DNA of 64,000 nucleotides from Falsiphaeobacter marinintestinus (GTDB taxonomy: Bacteria > Pseudomonadota > Alphaproteobacteria > Rhodobacterales > Rhodobacteraceae): contig NZ_VOGO01000005.1 of NCBI RefSeq assembly GCF_007923355.1, positions 248,001 to 312,000 of the forward strand, read 5' to 3'. The notes under the pieces are model-generated. The model had not been told where the DNA came from. It was given only the letters and a program-made list of their open reading frames with translations, and searched no databases. Of this stretch, positions 56,316 to 64,000 are shown piece by piece; the stretch's first letter is position 1; each line of letters begins with the position of its first letter. The position numbers and the translations under genes were made by a program.

Positions 56316-57581
56316 TCAGGCAGCCTTGCGTACACAAGCGATGTAAAATCCGTCCATTCCGCCCGCCTCAGGCCAGTAATCTGGCCGCAATCGCAACCCG
56401 CCTTCTTCGGTTTGCCAGTCAGCGTCAACGCCGGGCAGGCTCAGAACCGACCGGTCGACACTGGCACCTTCAAGAATGCCCAGCGCCTCTTCAATCTGCA
56501 CTTCGCCTTCGTCCGGCAGCAGTGAACAGGTGCAATAGACCAACCGCCCGCCGGGTTTGACCAGCGCCCAGGCATGCGCCAGCATCCGGGCCTGCAATTC
56601 GATCAGCTCGCCAAATTCTGACCCGTCTTTGGCCTGCGGAAGATCAGGATGGCGCCGAATGGTGCCAGTTGCCGAGCAAGGCGCGTCCAGCAGGACGGCA
56701 TCGTATTGCCCATCATGCTCCAACGCATCGCCAGTCACGATCTGGGCGGTCAGACCTGTCCGTTCAAGGTTCTCTCGGACCCGACCCATGCGTGTCTCAG
56801 AAATGTCGAGCGCGGTCACGTCCGCCCCGGCAGCCGCCAGTTGCAACGTCTTGCCCCCCGGCGCGGCGCACAGATCCAAAACGGTTTCGCCGGGCTGTGG
56901 ATTAAGAACTTTCACGGGCAGGGCAGCGGCGGCGTCCTGCACCCACCAGTCACCAGCCTCAAACCCAGGCAAGGTGCTGACCTGCCCCGGCGCGCGCAAA
57001 CGCAGCGACCCAGTGGGCAGGATTTCGGCGTCTTGCAGGTGCGGGTTTGCACCCGGCTTCAAGGTCAGATCCAATGGCGCGCCTTCGAAATGCGCGCGCT
57101 CCATCCCTGCGACGGCTTCTGCCCCCCAGGCATTGACCAATGGGCTGCGCAGCCATTTCGGCAGACGCGGAACCCGCAGCTTGTTCCAGGCCTCAGGCAC
57201 TTCATCCGCAATCTTGCGCAACACGGCGTTGACCAGCCCCTTGAGATGGCTGTGGCGGCGGGATTTGCTGACAATCGCGACCATGGCGTTCACCACGCCA
57301 TGCGGCGCGGCGCCTTGAACCAGTTCAATGGTCCCGACCCGCAACGCGTTGTGAACCGGCAGCGGTGTGGTTTTACGCAGATGCCGCGCCAGCAGGCGAT
57401 CAGCACGTTCCATCCCGCGCAGGGTTTCGACAGCAAGACGTTGCGCCCGTGCCCGGTCTTCGGATGCCAACTTGTCCAGCATGCCCGCGCCAAGGCATTC
57501 GGACAGCAACCGTCCCTCGCCAAGCACCTGATCGAGCAGATTGATCGCGCTGCGTCGTGCTGCGATACCGGTGTCGGCCAT
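56316..57581 (-). CDS. rsmB: 16S rRNA (cytosine-967-C5) methyltransferase RsmB
   Basis: A 421-residue RsmB/NOP family enzyme that methylates C967 of 16S rRNA with SAM. The N-terminal NusB-like domain (RRSAINLLDQVLGEGRLLS) is followed by the Rossmann core: LDLCAAPGGKTLQLA (SAM site), VTALDISETRMGRVREN, YDAVLLDAPCSATGTIRRHPD (first Cys of the PC pair) and LVYCTCSLLPDEGE with the catalytic TCS Cys. Length is normal. It lies 79 bases upstream of the heparinase-like gene in transcription order. Confidence 0.95.
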   Translation of the reverse strand: MADTGIAARRSAINLLDQVLGEGRLLSECLGAGMLDKLASEDRARAQRLAVETLRGMERADRLLARHLRKTTPLPVHNALRVGTIELVQGAAPHGVVNAMVAIVSKSRRHSHLKGLVNAVLRKIADEVPEAWNKLRVPRLPKWLRSPLVNAWGAEAVAGMERAHFEGAPLDLTLKPGANPHLQDAEILPTGSLRLRAPGQVSTLPGFEAGDWWVQDAAAALPVKVLNPQPGETVLDLCAAPGGKTLQLAAAGADVTALDISETRMGRVRENLERTGLTAQIVTGDALEHDGQYDAVLLDAPCSATGTIRRHPDLPQAKDGSEFGELIELQARMLAHAWALVKPGGRLVYCTCSLLPDEGEVQIEEALGILEGASVDRSVLSLPGVDADWQTEEGGLRLRPDYWPEAGGMDGFYIACVRKAA

Positions 57582-57657
57582 GATCCTGCGTCCTTTGCTT
57601 CCCTTGCCCTTGCGGGACGAGAGCGTATATCACAGGTCAGGAACAAAGGAACCCGTC

Positions 57658-57846
57658 ATGACCGACGAAACTCTGCAATCCGATCTGCCCCCCGCCGCCC
57701 GGCGCGCATTGGCCGAGGCCGAAGATCGCCGCCGCGCTGCCGAAAAAGCCGCCAAGGACATGCCCAAGGAACTGGGCGGTCGCGATGGCCCTGAACCGGT
57801 GCGCTTTGGCGATTGGGAAAAGAAAGGTATCGCAATCGATTTCTGA
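57658..57846 (+). CDS. DUF1674 protein, SdhAF4-like assembly factor
   Basis: This 62-residue protein belongs to DUF1674, the bacterial relative of succinate dehydrogenase assembly factor 4 (Sdh8). In mitochondria that factor binds free flavinated SdhA and aids complex II assembly. The hallmark C-terminus GRDGPEPVRFGDWEKKGIAIDF is intact, after a charged Ala/Glu-rich helix. ATG 57658 has GGAACAAAGGA upstream; a longer frame is not conserved-looking. It lies divergent from rsmB and 81 bases before benE. Confidence 0.88.
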   Translation: MTDETLQSDLPPAARRALAEAEDRRRAAEKAAKDMPKELGGRDGPEPVRFGDWEKKGIAIDF

Positions 57847-57927
57847 TTGATTGGCGATCAAAGGGCGGCTTGCATCCGCTGCCCCATCCCGTCAGGTTGC
57901 GCCCAGATCCCCTGACGAGGCCGCCGT

Positions 57928-59100
57928 ATGAGCCGAACCCTTCCCCCACTGCAAACTGTTTCGACCGGATTCGTCGTCGCGATTGTCGGGTTTTTCAGCT
58001 CGTTTCCCGTGGTGCTTCAGGGGCTGGATGCGATGGGCGCGACCCCTGCTCAGCAAGCCTCTGGTCTGATGGCGGCGTCTTTTGCGATGGGCTTGTCTGC
58101 GATTGCGCTTAGCCTGTGGTCAAAGCAACCGGTCAGCGTGGCCTGGTCAACGCCCGGTGCCGCCCTTTTGGCGGCCTCACAAATACCCGAGGCTGGGTTC
58201 GCCGGAGCCGTTGGCGCGTTTCTGCTGGCCGGTGCACTAACCGTGATTGCGGGGCTGTGGAAACCACTGAACCGGCTGACCAACATGATCCCCGTGCCTT
58301 TGGCGCAGGCGATGCTGGCGGGCGTGTTGCTGTCGCTTTGTATCAAACCGTTTCAAGCCTTGGCCGAAATCCCGATGATGGCACTGCCGATCATCCTGAC
58401 ATGGTTCATCGTCAGCCTGTTCAGTCGCGTTTTCGCGGTTCCGGCGGCGGTCCTGGTATCCGCCTTTGTCGTCGCAGCGAATGCCGGGTTCGACCTGCCC
58501 GCGCCTGACCAGCTGATCGGACGACCCGTTCTGACCGCGCCTGAGTTCAACATTGCCGATTTGTTAAGCATCGGCCTGCCGCTGTTCATCGTCACGATGG
58601 CAACGCAGAACATCCCCGGGTTGGCGGTGCTGCGCAGCTATGGCTATCAACCTCGTTCGGGTCCGTCTGTTGCCTCGGTCGGTTTGGCGAGCATCCTGAG
58701 CGCGCCCTTCGGGGCTTTGGCCACCTGCCTTGCAGCGATTACCGCTGCAATGTGTGCGAATGAAGAATCACACCCGGATCCGGCGCAGCGATACTGGTCT
58801 GCGGCAAGTTCAGGCGTGTTTTATTGCTCAATCGGGTTGTTTTCCGCCGTGATCACCGGGTTCGCCGGGCTGACACCGCCGCTGGTTCTAGGAACCGTTG
58901 CGGGCGTCGCACTGCTTGGCGTATTCGCAAATTCGACCGTGGCCGCGTTGGAAGAAGCTGATTATCGCCAATCGGCAGCAATCACGTTTCTGGTCACAGC
59001 ATCCGGGGTCGCCTTGCTGGGTCTCAGCGCGGCCGTCTGGGGGTTGGTGATCGGTGGGATCGTTCAGGTGATCAGCGACCGGGTAAAGCGTAAGTCTTAA
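57928..59100 (+). CDS. benE: Benzoate/H+ symporter BenE-family protein
   Basis: A 390-residue inner-membrane transporter with about 11-12 hydrophobic segments. The family signatures are FSSFPVVLQGLDAMGATPAQQASGL, VAWSTPGAALLAASQ, FNIADLLSIGLPLFIVTMATQNIPG, and SAPFGALATCLAAITAAMC. BenE proteins import benzoate with protons in characterised cases; no benzoate catabolic genes are nearby, so the real substrate may differ. Its stop overlaps the stop of the convergent small secreted protein gene by 4 bases. Confidence 0.9.
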   Translation: MSRTLPPLQTVSTGFVVAIVGFFSSFPVVLQGLDAMGATPAQQASGLMAASFAMGLSAIALSLWSKQPVSVAWSTPGAALLAASQIPEAGFAGAVGAFLLAGALTVIAGLWKPLNRLTNMIPVPLAQAMLAGVLLSLCIKPFQALAEIPMMALPIILTWFIVSLFSRVFAVPAAVLVSAFVVAANAGFDLPAPDQLIGRPVLTAPEFNIADLLSIGLPLFIVTMATQNIPGLAVLRSYGYQPRSGPSVASVGLASILSAPFGALATCLAAITAAMCANEESHPDPAQRYWSAASSGVFYCSIGLFSAVITGFAGLTPPLVLGTVAGVALLGVFANSTVAALEEADYRQSAAITFLVTASGVALLGLSAAVWGLVIGGIVQVISDRVKRKS

Positions 59101-59456
59101 TTCGGCTTCAGCGAGAAATCGGCATAATCCCCGTTTCCTTTGTCAGATGTAAACCGGATCCGGCTGCCGTTTACGCGCACTTCCTGACAGTTATAACCCA
59201 GATCGCGCTCGCCCCAGCTGAGGTCGCGGCAGAAAAAGCCGTTGCGCCAGTTCCAGTTGCCCTGCACCGCGATGGCAGCTCCGGTACCTTCGATCTGACC
59301 CGATGGCGATACTTTGAGACGGATCAACGGGCGCGTCAGAACCTTGTCCGTGATCAGATCGCGGAACCGTTCGGCATCGACCACCGTGGTGAACTCGGCA
59401 CTCGCGGCCCCTGCGGTGCCAAGAACCAGCGCAAGACTGAACAGAATTCTCATCAT
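59097..59456 (-). CDS. Small secreted protein beside dapB
   Basis: A 119-residue protein with a Sec signal peptide (MMRILFSLALVLGTAGAASA) and a short mature domain of about 99 residues. It has two Cys (GFFCRDLSWGERDLGYNCQEV), likely a disulphide, and a Gly-rich strand pattern (SPSGQIEG, VQGNWNWRNG). It is a conserved-looking Rhodobacteraceae type; such proteins are sometimes labelled dihydrodipicolinate reductase from their place beside dapB, but nothing in the sequence is DapB-like. Its function is unknown. It overlaps the benE stop by 4 bases and lies 64 bases after dapB in the same direction. Confidence 0.75.
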   Translation of the reverse strand: MMRILFSLALVLGTAGAASAEFTTVVDAERFRDLITDKVLTRPLIRLKVSPSGQIEGTGAAIAVQGNWNWRNGFFCRDLSWGERDLGYNCQEVRVNGSRIRFTSDKGNGDYADFSLKPN

Positions 59457-59520
59457 TACCCCCCTCAGTTATCAAAGGGGATACGCGCCTTGTTGCGAGT
59501 CGGATCACTCAAATCGACGA

Positions 59521-60330
59521 TCAGATTCCAAGAACGTCCATCATGTCATATTCACCGGGGGATTTGTCCTGCCCCCACAGGGCCGCCTTCAGCGCGCCAC
59601 GGGCAAAGATTGCGCGATCTGATGCCAGATGACGCAACACGATGCGTTCACCCGGTGCGGCGAACAAAACGTCATGTTCGCCAACGATGTCACCGCCGCG
59701 AATCGCTGAGAACCCGATGTGCCCGGTTTCGCGGGCGCCAGTGATGCCGTCACGGCCCCGATCCGCAACCTCCGACAGGGTCACTCCGCGCCCTTCGGCG
59801 GCGGCTTCGCCCAGCATCAGCGCTGTGCCGGACGGAGCGTCGACCTTGTGGCGGTGATGGGCTTCGATCACTTCGATGTCGAAATCTTCGTCCAGCGCGG
59901 CAGCCACCTTTTTGGTCAGTTGTACCAAAAGGTTCACACCAAGGCTCATGTTCCCGGCCCGCACGATCACGGCGTGGCGGGCTGCAGGGGCCAGTTTTGC
60001 GATCTGTTCGTCCGTCATGCCGGTGGTACCGATCACATGCACGGCGCGGGCCTGAGCCGCAAGCTTGGCAAATTCCAGCGTTGCTGCGGGGGCGGTGAAG
60101 TCGATCACGGCCTGCGCCTTGGCAAAGGCGTCCAGCGGCTGGTCGGTCACAGTAACACCAAGGGCCTGCCCCCCCATCGCAGTGCCCACATCCTGTCCGA
60201 TCCAGTCGTGACCCGCACGCTCGACCGCGCCCACCAGAGTGGCCTTGTCACTGTCGGTAATGGTCTGGATCAACATCTGACCCATCCGGCCCGATGCTCC
60301 GGTAACGACGATACCCGGCTTATGTGTCAT
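59521..60330 (-). CDS. dapB: 4-hydroxy-tetrahydrodipicolinate reductase
   Basis: DapB reduces 4-hydroxy-tetrahydrodipicolinate with NAD(P)H in the lysine/diaminopimelate pathway. The 269-residue protein has the Rossmann start [43 protein letters not shown], and the catalytic [16 protein letters not shown] (His-His and Lys). ATG 60330 has GGAGG about 8 bases upstream; the open frame further right is not conserved. It is divergent from rbfA (84 bases between starts). Confidence 0.97.
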   Translation of the reverse strand: MTHKPGIVVTGASGRMGQMLIQTITDSDKATLVGAVERAGHDWIGQDVGTAMGGQALGVTVTDQPLDAFAKAQAVIDFTAPAATLEFAKLAAQARAVHVIGTTGMTDEQIAKLAPAARHAVIVRAGNMSLGVNLLVQLTKKVAAALDEDFDIEVIEAHHRHKVDAPSGTALMLGEAAAEGRGVTLSEVADRGRDGITGARETGHIGFSAIRGGDIVGEHDVLFAAPGERIVLRHLASDRAIFARGALKAALWGQDKSPGEYDMMDVLGI

Positions 60331-60414
60331 GTGGCGGCCTCCGATTTGCAATCCTTGCGTCCTATCCGATCCCGCACGCTTGGCAAAGCCCCGACGAAGG
60401 CGTAGATCGGGGAT

Positions 60415-60810
60415 ATGGCAAAGAACAAGTTTCATGATGGACCCGGCCCATCGCAGCGACAGTTGCGCGTCGGAGAACTGATCCGGCGGACATTGTCCGA
60501 AGTGCTGGCCCGTGGCGACATTCACGACCCGGATCTGAACCGTATGTCGATCACAGTCGGCGAGGTCCGCACCTCGCCCGACCTCAAAATCGCGACCGCC
60601 TATGTGCTGCCTCTCGGCGGCAAGGGGCAAGAAGACGTGCTAAAGCTGCTGGCCCGCAACAAGGGTGAACTGCGGCGCGCGATCGGCAAGAAGACCGGGC
60701 TGAAATACGCGCCCGATCTGCGGTTCCAGCTGGACGAGACATTCGACCGGATGGACGACACCCGGCGGATGCTGTCGCAGGAGTCGGTGCAAAGGGATCT
60801 GGACGAGTGA
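60415..60810 (+). CDS. rbfA: 30S ribosome-binding factor A
   Basis: RbfA helps mature the 16S rRNA 5' end and supports cold adaptation. The 131 residues show the KH-like fold: [47 protein letters not shown] and [19 protein letters not shown]. Its stop overlaps the GTG start of the next gene, so translation is coupled, and truB follows two genes on, the usual rbfA-truB neighbourhood. Confidence 0.96.
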   Translation: MAKNKFHDGPGPSQRQLRVGELIRRTLSEVLARGDIHDPDLNRMSITVGEVRTSPDLKIATAYVLPLGGKGQEDVLKLLARNKGELRRAIGKKTGLKYAPDLRFQLDETFDRMDDTRRMLSQESVQRDLDE

Positions 60811-61544
60811 TCCGCGCCCTGCTGGCCGTGTTGGTGCTGTGTTGCGCTGTGCCGGCTGCAGCCGTGGAGTGTCGCAACATCAGCCACGACAGCCTGCGCT
60901 ATGTCCTGTGCGAGGCTGACGCGTCCGAAGATCTGCGGCTGTTTCTGAATGGCACTGACGGCAAGGTACTGGGCCAGTTCGGCGCGGTCGATCAGATGCT
61001 GACGGACCGAGGTAAAAAGCTGGCCTTCGCGATGAACGCCGGGATGTATCACAGCGACCGATCGCCTGTGGGCCATTATGTTGAAAACGGCGAGTCGCAA
61101 AAACAGGTGATCCCGAACGCAGGCCCCGGAAACTTCGGCTTGCTGCCCAACGGCGTGTTCTGCATTCGCCCAAACCGCGCGGACGTGATCGAAACGCTGG
61201 CTTACCTGGAGCAGACACCAGACTGCCAGTTCGCCACGCAATCCGGCCCGATGCTGGTGATCGATGGCAAATTGCACCCCCGGTTCCTGCCCGACAGCAC
61301 GTCGCGCTATATCCGCAATGGCGTCGGCACCAGCGCAGATGGCAAACGGGTCGCGTTTGTTCTGTCGCGTCAGCCCGTCACATTCCATGAATTCGCCCGC
61401 CTGTTTCGCAATGGTCTGGGCCTGCCCAATGCGCTGTATTTTGATGGCAACATCTCGCGCATCTATGCACCGCAGATCGGGCGCAACGATTCAGGGTTCT
61501 CTTTGGGGCCAATTGTCGGCGTCGTTGTCGATACCGGCAACTGA
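60807..61544 (+). CDS. Phosphodiester glycosidase family protein (DUF2233)
   Basis: A 245-residue exported protein of the NAGPA/DUF2233 family, related to the uncovering enzyme that removes N-acetylglucosamine from mannose 6-phosphate diesters. It has a signal peptide ([19 protein letters not shown]), then [61 protein letters not shown]-type [12 protein letters not shown] and [13 protein letters not shown]. It starts at GTG within the rbfA stop (4-base overlap). In bacteria these proteins may act on wall or capsule phosphodiesters; the substrate is unknown. Confidence 0.87.
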   Translation: MIRALLAVLVLCCAVPAAAVECRNISHDSLRYVLCEADASEDLRLFLNGTDGKVLGQFGAVDQMLTDRGKKLAFAMNAGMYHSDRSPVGHYVENGESQKQVIPNAGPGNFGLLPNGVFCIRPNRADVIETLAYLEQTPDCQFATQSGPMLVIDGKLHPRFLPDSTSRYIRNGVGTSADGKRVAFVLSRQPVTFHEFARLFRNGLGLPNALYFDGNISRIYAPQIGRNDSGFSLGPIVGVVVDTGN

Positions 61545-61611
61545 GGCCGCGATTGACAGGCCCCCAACCATAGAGTACCCCGCCCGCCTTCACTGACGAT
61601 TAGGGACAGGC

Positions 61612-62517
61612 ATGGCACGCAAACGCAAAGGACGCGATATTTCCGGGTGGCTGGTCGTTGACAAGCCTGCGGGCATGACCTCGACCGCTGTCGTGAACAA
61701 GGTTCGCTGGGCGCTTGACGCCAAGAAGGCAGGCCATGCCGGCACGCTGGACCCGGAAGCAACGGGCGTGCTCGCCATAGCTTTGGGCGAGGCGACCAAG
61801 ACCGTGCCATATGTGACCGACGCCTTGAAAGCTTATCGCTTTGTCGTGCGTCTGGGACAGGCGACAAACACCGACGATGCCGAGGGCGAAGTCATTGCTG
61901 AAAGCGATGCCCGCCCCAGCGATGAGCAGATCAAGGACGCGTTGTCGACCTTCATCGGCGATATCCAGCAGGTTCCACCCAAGTTTTCCGCCGTCAAAAT
62001 AGACGGGCAGCGCGCGTACAAACTGGCCCGCGACGGTGAGGATGTCGAACTCGCCGCGCGCCCGCTTTGGGTCGAAGAACTGGTGATGACTGACCGGATA
62101 GATGCCGACCATGTCGAGCTTGAAATGACCTGCGGCAAAGGTGGCTATGTCCGGTCCATCGCCCGCGATCTGGGGGCGGCACTGGGATGCCACGGCCACG
62201 TCCTAAAGCTGCGCCGCGTCTGGTCCGGCCCGTTCGACGCCGAAGATGGGGTGACCATCGATCAGATTAACGAAATGGCCAAAACCCCCGCGCTGGACGA
62301 ATACATTCGCCCGATGACCGAAGGTTTGACCGACCTGCCTTGCGTCACTGCCAGTGCCGATGGGGCCGTGCGTCTGAAGAACGGAAACCCCGGAATGGTG
62401 TTTGTGAATGACGTCGAATACGGCGACGAATGCTGGGCCATTCATGACGGCAAACCCGTCGCCGTCGGCATCTACAAATCGGGCGAACTGCACCCCAGCC
62501 GCGTTTTTAATCTCTGA
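61612..62517 (+). CDS. truB: tRNA pseudouridine-55 synthase
   Basis: TruB makes pseudouridine at position 55 of tRNAs. The 301 residues include [21 protein letters not shown], the catalytic [15 protein letters not shown] (nucleophilic Asp), [39 protein letters not shown] and the [10 protein letters not shown] strand, then a C-terminal PUA-like domain (about 240-301). It follows the phosphodiester glycosidase-like gene by 67 bases, downstream of rbfA. Confidence 0.97.
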   Translation: MARKRKGRDISGWLVVDKPAGMTSTAVVNKVRWALDAKKAGHAGTLDPEATGVLAIALGEATKTVPYVTDALKAYRFVVRLGQATNTDDAEGEVIAESDARPSDEQIKDALSTFIGDIQQVPPKFSAVKIDGQRAYKLARDGEDVELAARPLWVEELVMTDRIDADHVELEMTCGKGGYVRSIARDLGAALGCHGHVLKLRRVWSGPFDAEDGVTIDQINEMAKTPALDEYIRPMTEGLTDLPCVTASADGAVRLKNGNPGMVFVNDVEYGDECWAIHDGKPVAVGIYKSGELHPSRVFNL

Positions 62518-62589
62518 GCTGTTGGTGGGGACACTGCAATTGGGCCGCGCCCTTGAACTGCCCGCCAAAATCCGGGCACAAGGCTGGCC

Positions 62590-63099
62590 ATGATTACTCG
62601 CACACATATCAAGGGCGATGCGCCCTCGACCGCCGTTTACTCTGATTGCGAACGCTACCGCTATAGCCTGACCCGCGTTTGGGACCCTGCCGGGCGTAAA
62701 GCCTTGTTCGTGATGCTAAACCCCTCAACTGCGACCGAGGTTCAGAACGATCCGACGGTTGAACGCTGCGAACGTCGCGCCCGTGCCCTGGGGTTCGGAG
62801 CGTTCCAGGTGACCAATATCTTCGCGTGGCGTGACACCGATCCACGCAAGATGCGGGCCGCTTCGGATCCGGTCGGGCCGGAAAATGACACTGCCATAAG
62901 GGATGGGGTGAACTGGGCCGATCAGGTTATCGCTGCCTGGGGCGCGCATGGGTCTCATTTGAATCGCGGGGCAGATGTGGAAACGTTGCTGCGAAATACC
63001 CGGCAGCCGCTATTTCACCTTGGATTGACCAAAGCCGGGCATCCAAAACACCCGCTGTATATAGCCTATTCCCAACAACCCGAGTGCTGGCCGGAATAG
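62590..63099 (+). CDS. DUF1643 domain-containing protein
   Basis: A 169-residue cytoplasmic protein of the DUF1643 family, whose function is unknown. Conserved stretches are FVMLNPSTATEVQNDPTVERCERRA, VTNIFAWRDTDPRKMRAA, IAAWGAHGS and HLGLTKAGHPKHPLYI. These Asn/Pro- and Trp/Gly-rich blocks suggest an enzyme active site rather than a structural protein. It begins 72 bases after truB with only a weak GGCTGG ribosome-binding site. Confidence 0.85.
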   Translation: MITRTHIKGDAPSTAVYSDCERYRYSLTRVWDPAGRKALFVMLNPSTATEVQNDPTVERCERRARALGFGAFQVTNIFAWRDTDPRKMRAASDPVGPENDTAIRDGVNWADQVIAAWGAHGSHLNRGADVETLLRNTRQPLFHLGLTKAGHPKHPLYIAYSQQPECWPE

Positions 63100-63197
63100 A
63101 TCAGCCATTAACCAGACGACTCGAATAGCTTTGCTTTTTGCCCTGCAGTTATGGCTTCGTCATTCTTGGTGGGCGCTAAATTGGCGTGGAGTAAATC

Positions 63198-64000
63198 ATG
63201 TTCTGGTTGGCCGGAATTCTGGGCCTGATGGCCGTTGGAAGCTTTGTGGTGGGCGATTCCTCTGATGACGAGTCTGAGATGTTCGCCGACACGGGCGAAG
63301 AAGACGATGAATTAGAGGTCGCGGCGTCGATGCCCGACTTGTTGGCTGATACGCCAGGGGTATCGTCGGAACCGACTGTCGACAGCGCCACAAGCCCCTC
63401 CGCAAAAGACCAGATCATTACCGGCACACAGGCCGACGAGGTTTTGTCAGGTGGGTCAGGCGATGATCAGATCAACGGATATAGCGGCGATGACATCGTC
63501 GAAGGCGGGGCCGGGAACGACATTCTTCATGGGGCAGACGGGCTGGACAACCTGCGTGGTGGGGCCGGAAACGATGTTCTGCATGGGGACGATGACCGCG
63601 ACATTCTGAATGGCGGGTCCGGTCAGGACGCCGTGTTCGGCCATTTCGGCGATGACCTGTTGATGGGCGGGGCCGGGGACGACACACTTGAGGGTGGGCA
63701 AGACGATGATACCCTTCTGGGCGGCGCGGGATCTGACGGCTTACTAGGCGGCTATGGCGACGATCAGCTGGACGGCGGCAGCGGCGCGGATACGTTGTTT
63801 GGCGGCTGGGGCGACGATTTGCTGAACGGGCGCGAAGCATCGCAAGACGCGCAAAGCAGTGACTTTCTGAATGGCGGCGGCGGATCGGATACGATCATTG
63901 CAGGTGCTGCTGATATCGTTACGGCGGGGGACGATGCCGATAACATTATACTGGGTGACTGGATCAGCGGTGATGATCGGGCCGAGGTGATGGATTTCGA
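63198..64000 (+). CDS. RTX (hemolysin-type calcium-binding repeat) protein, cut at window edge
   Basis: The frame runs off the right edge; 267 residues are visible. It starts with a single hydrophobic segment (FWLAGILGLMAVGSFVVG), then an acidic linker (about 20-75, many Asp/Glu), then about 14 consecutive nine-residue RTX repeats at residues 84-210 (for example GGAGNDILH, GGAGDDTLE, GGWGDDLLN), and a further domain. The repeats bind Ca2+ and fold outside the cell; secretion by a type I system is usual, but the N-terminal helix could instead anchor it. Genes for secretion are not in view. Confidence 0.88.
   Translation, partial: MFWLAGILGLMAVGSFVVGDSSDDESEMFADTGEEDDELEVAASMPDLLADTPGVSSEPTVDSATSPSAKDQIITGTQADEVLSGGSGDDQINGYSGDDIVEGGAGNDILHGADGLDNLRGGAGNDVLHGDDDRDILNGGSGQDAVFGHFGDDLLMGGAGDDTLEGGQDDDTLLGGAGSDGLLGGYGDDQLDGGSGADTLFGGWGDDLLNGREASQDAQSSDFLNGGGGSDTIIAGAADIVTAGDDADNIILGDWISGDDRAEVMDF

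Noticed and set aside
63447-63830. Nine-residue periodic DNA as a CRISPR-like or tandem DNA repeat
   Set aside because: The period is 27 bases but the identity is at the protein level (RTX motif GGxGxDxLx), so it is coding.

Overview
The window reads as chromosomal DNA of a Roseobacter-group alphaproteobacterium (Rhodobacteraceae). This rests on GC-rich, densely packed genes, a zinc-ribbon DinB, family-typical proteins (DUF992, DUF1674/SdhAF4, a DUF3035 lipoprotein, DUF3775), and a conserved rsmB / heparinase-like / purH / lspA / DUF3035 / M16 / M16 gene order. No insertion sequence, prophage, CRISPR array or rRNA operon was seen. One tRNA gene (Val, anticodon GAC) is present. All identifications come from reading the sequence; no database search was run.

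Layout. 1-15 kb is mixed housekeeping: a cut-off old yellow enzyme, a VIT-family metal transporter, a DUF992 protein, clpB with a likely RpoH promoter, a small unknown gene with an FNR-type box, pyrF, a Nudix hydrolase, dinB, a class III aminotransferase, an N-formylglutamate amidohydrolase, tRNA-Val, rpmJ, and a ferric-iron ABC transporter whose binding protein and permease genes converge. 15-26.7 kb is the most system-like block. It holds a complete branched-chain-amino-acid-type ABC importer interleaved with a small two-helix membrane protein, flanked by two adenylate-forming CoA ligases, and faced by a divergent hybrid histidine kinase and OmpR-type regulator. I read it as an uptake-and-CoA-activation module for an unidentified carboxylic acid.

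26.7-33 kb carries a MAPEG protein, a LysR regulator divergent from a DUF1330 gene, an M20-type amidohydrolase, a histidine phosphatase, and a pair of saccharopine dehydrogenases (lysine-forming and glutamate-forming types). 33-39 kb carries DUF3775, a membrane class III nucleotide cyclase, rmuC, mutL and a degenerate orphan CydA-like protein. 39-43 kb is a manganese/zinc-type ABC transporter with palindromic Fur-family-like sites upstream. One of its permeases has a DtxR-like cytosolic tail. 43-47.3 kb is a deoC, ALDH16-type tandem aldehyde dehydrogenase and SDR cluster, probably for deoxyribose or aldehyde catabolism. 47.3-49 kb has a polysaccharide deacetylase and a glycosyltransferase, preceded by a long hairpin that contains the ribosome-binding site.

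49-57.6 kb is a leftward run: M16 pair, DUF3035 lipoprotein, lspA, purH, a heparinase II/III-like gene and rsmB. 57.6-64 kb holds an SdhAF4-like gene, benE, a small secreted protein, dapB divergent from rbfA, a phosphodiester glycosidase-like gene, truB, a DUF1643 gene, and the start of an RTX-repeat protein that runs off the right edge.
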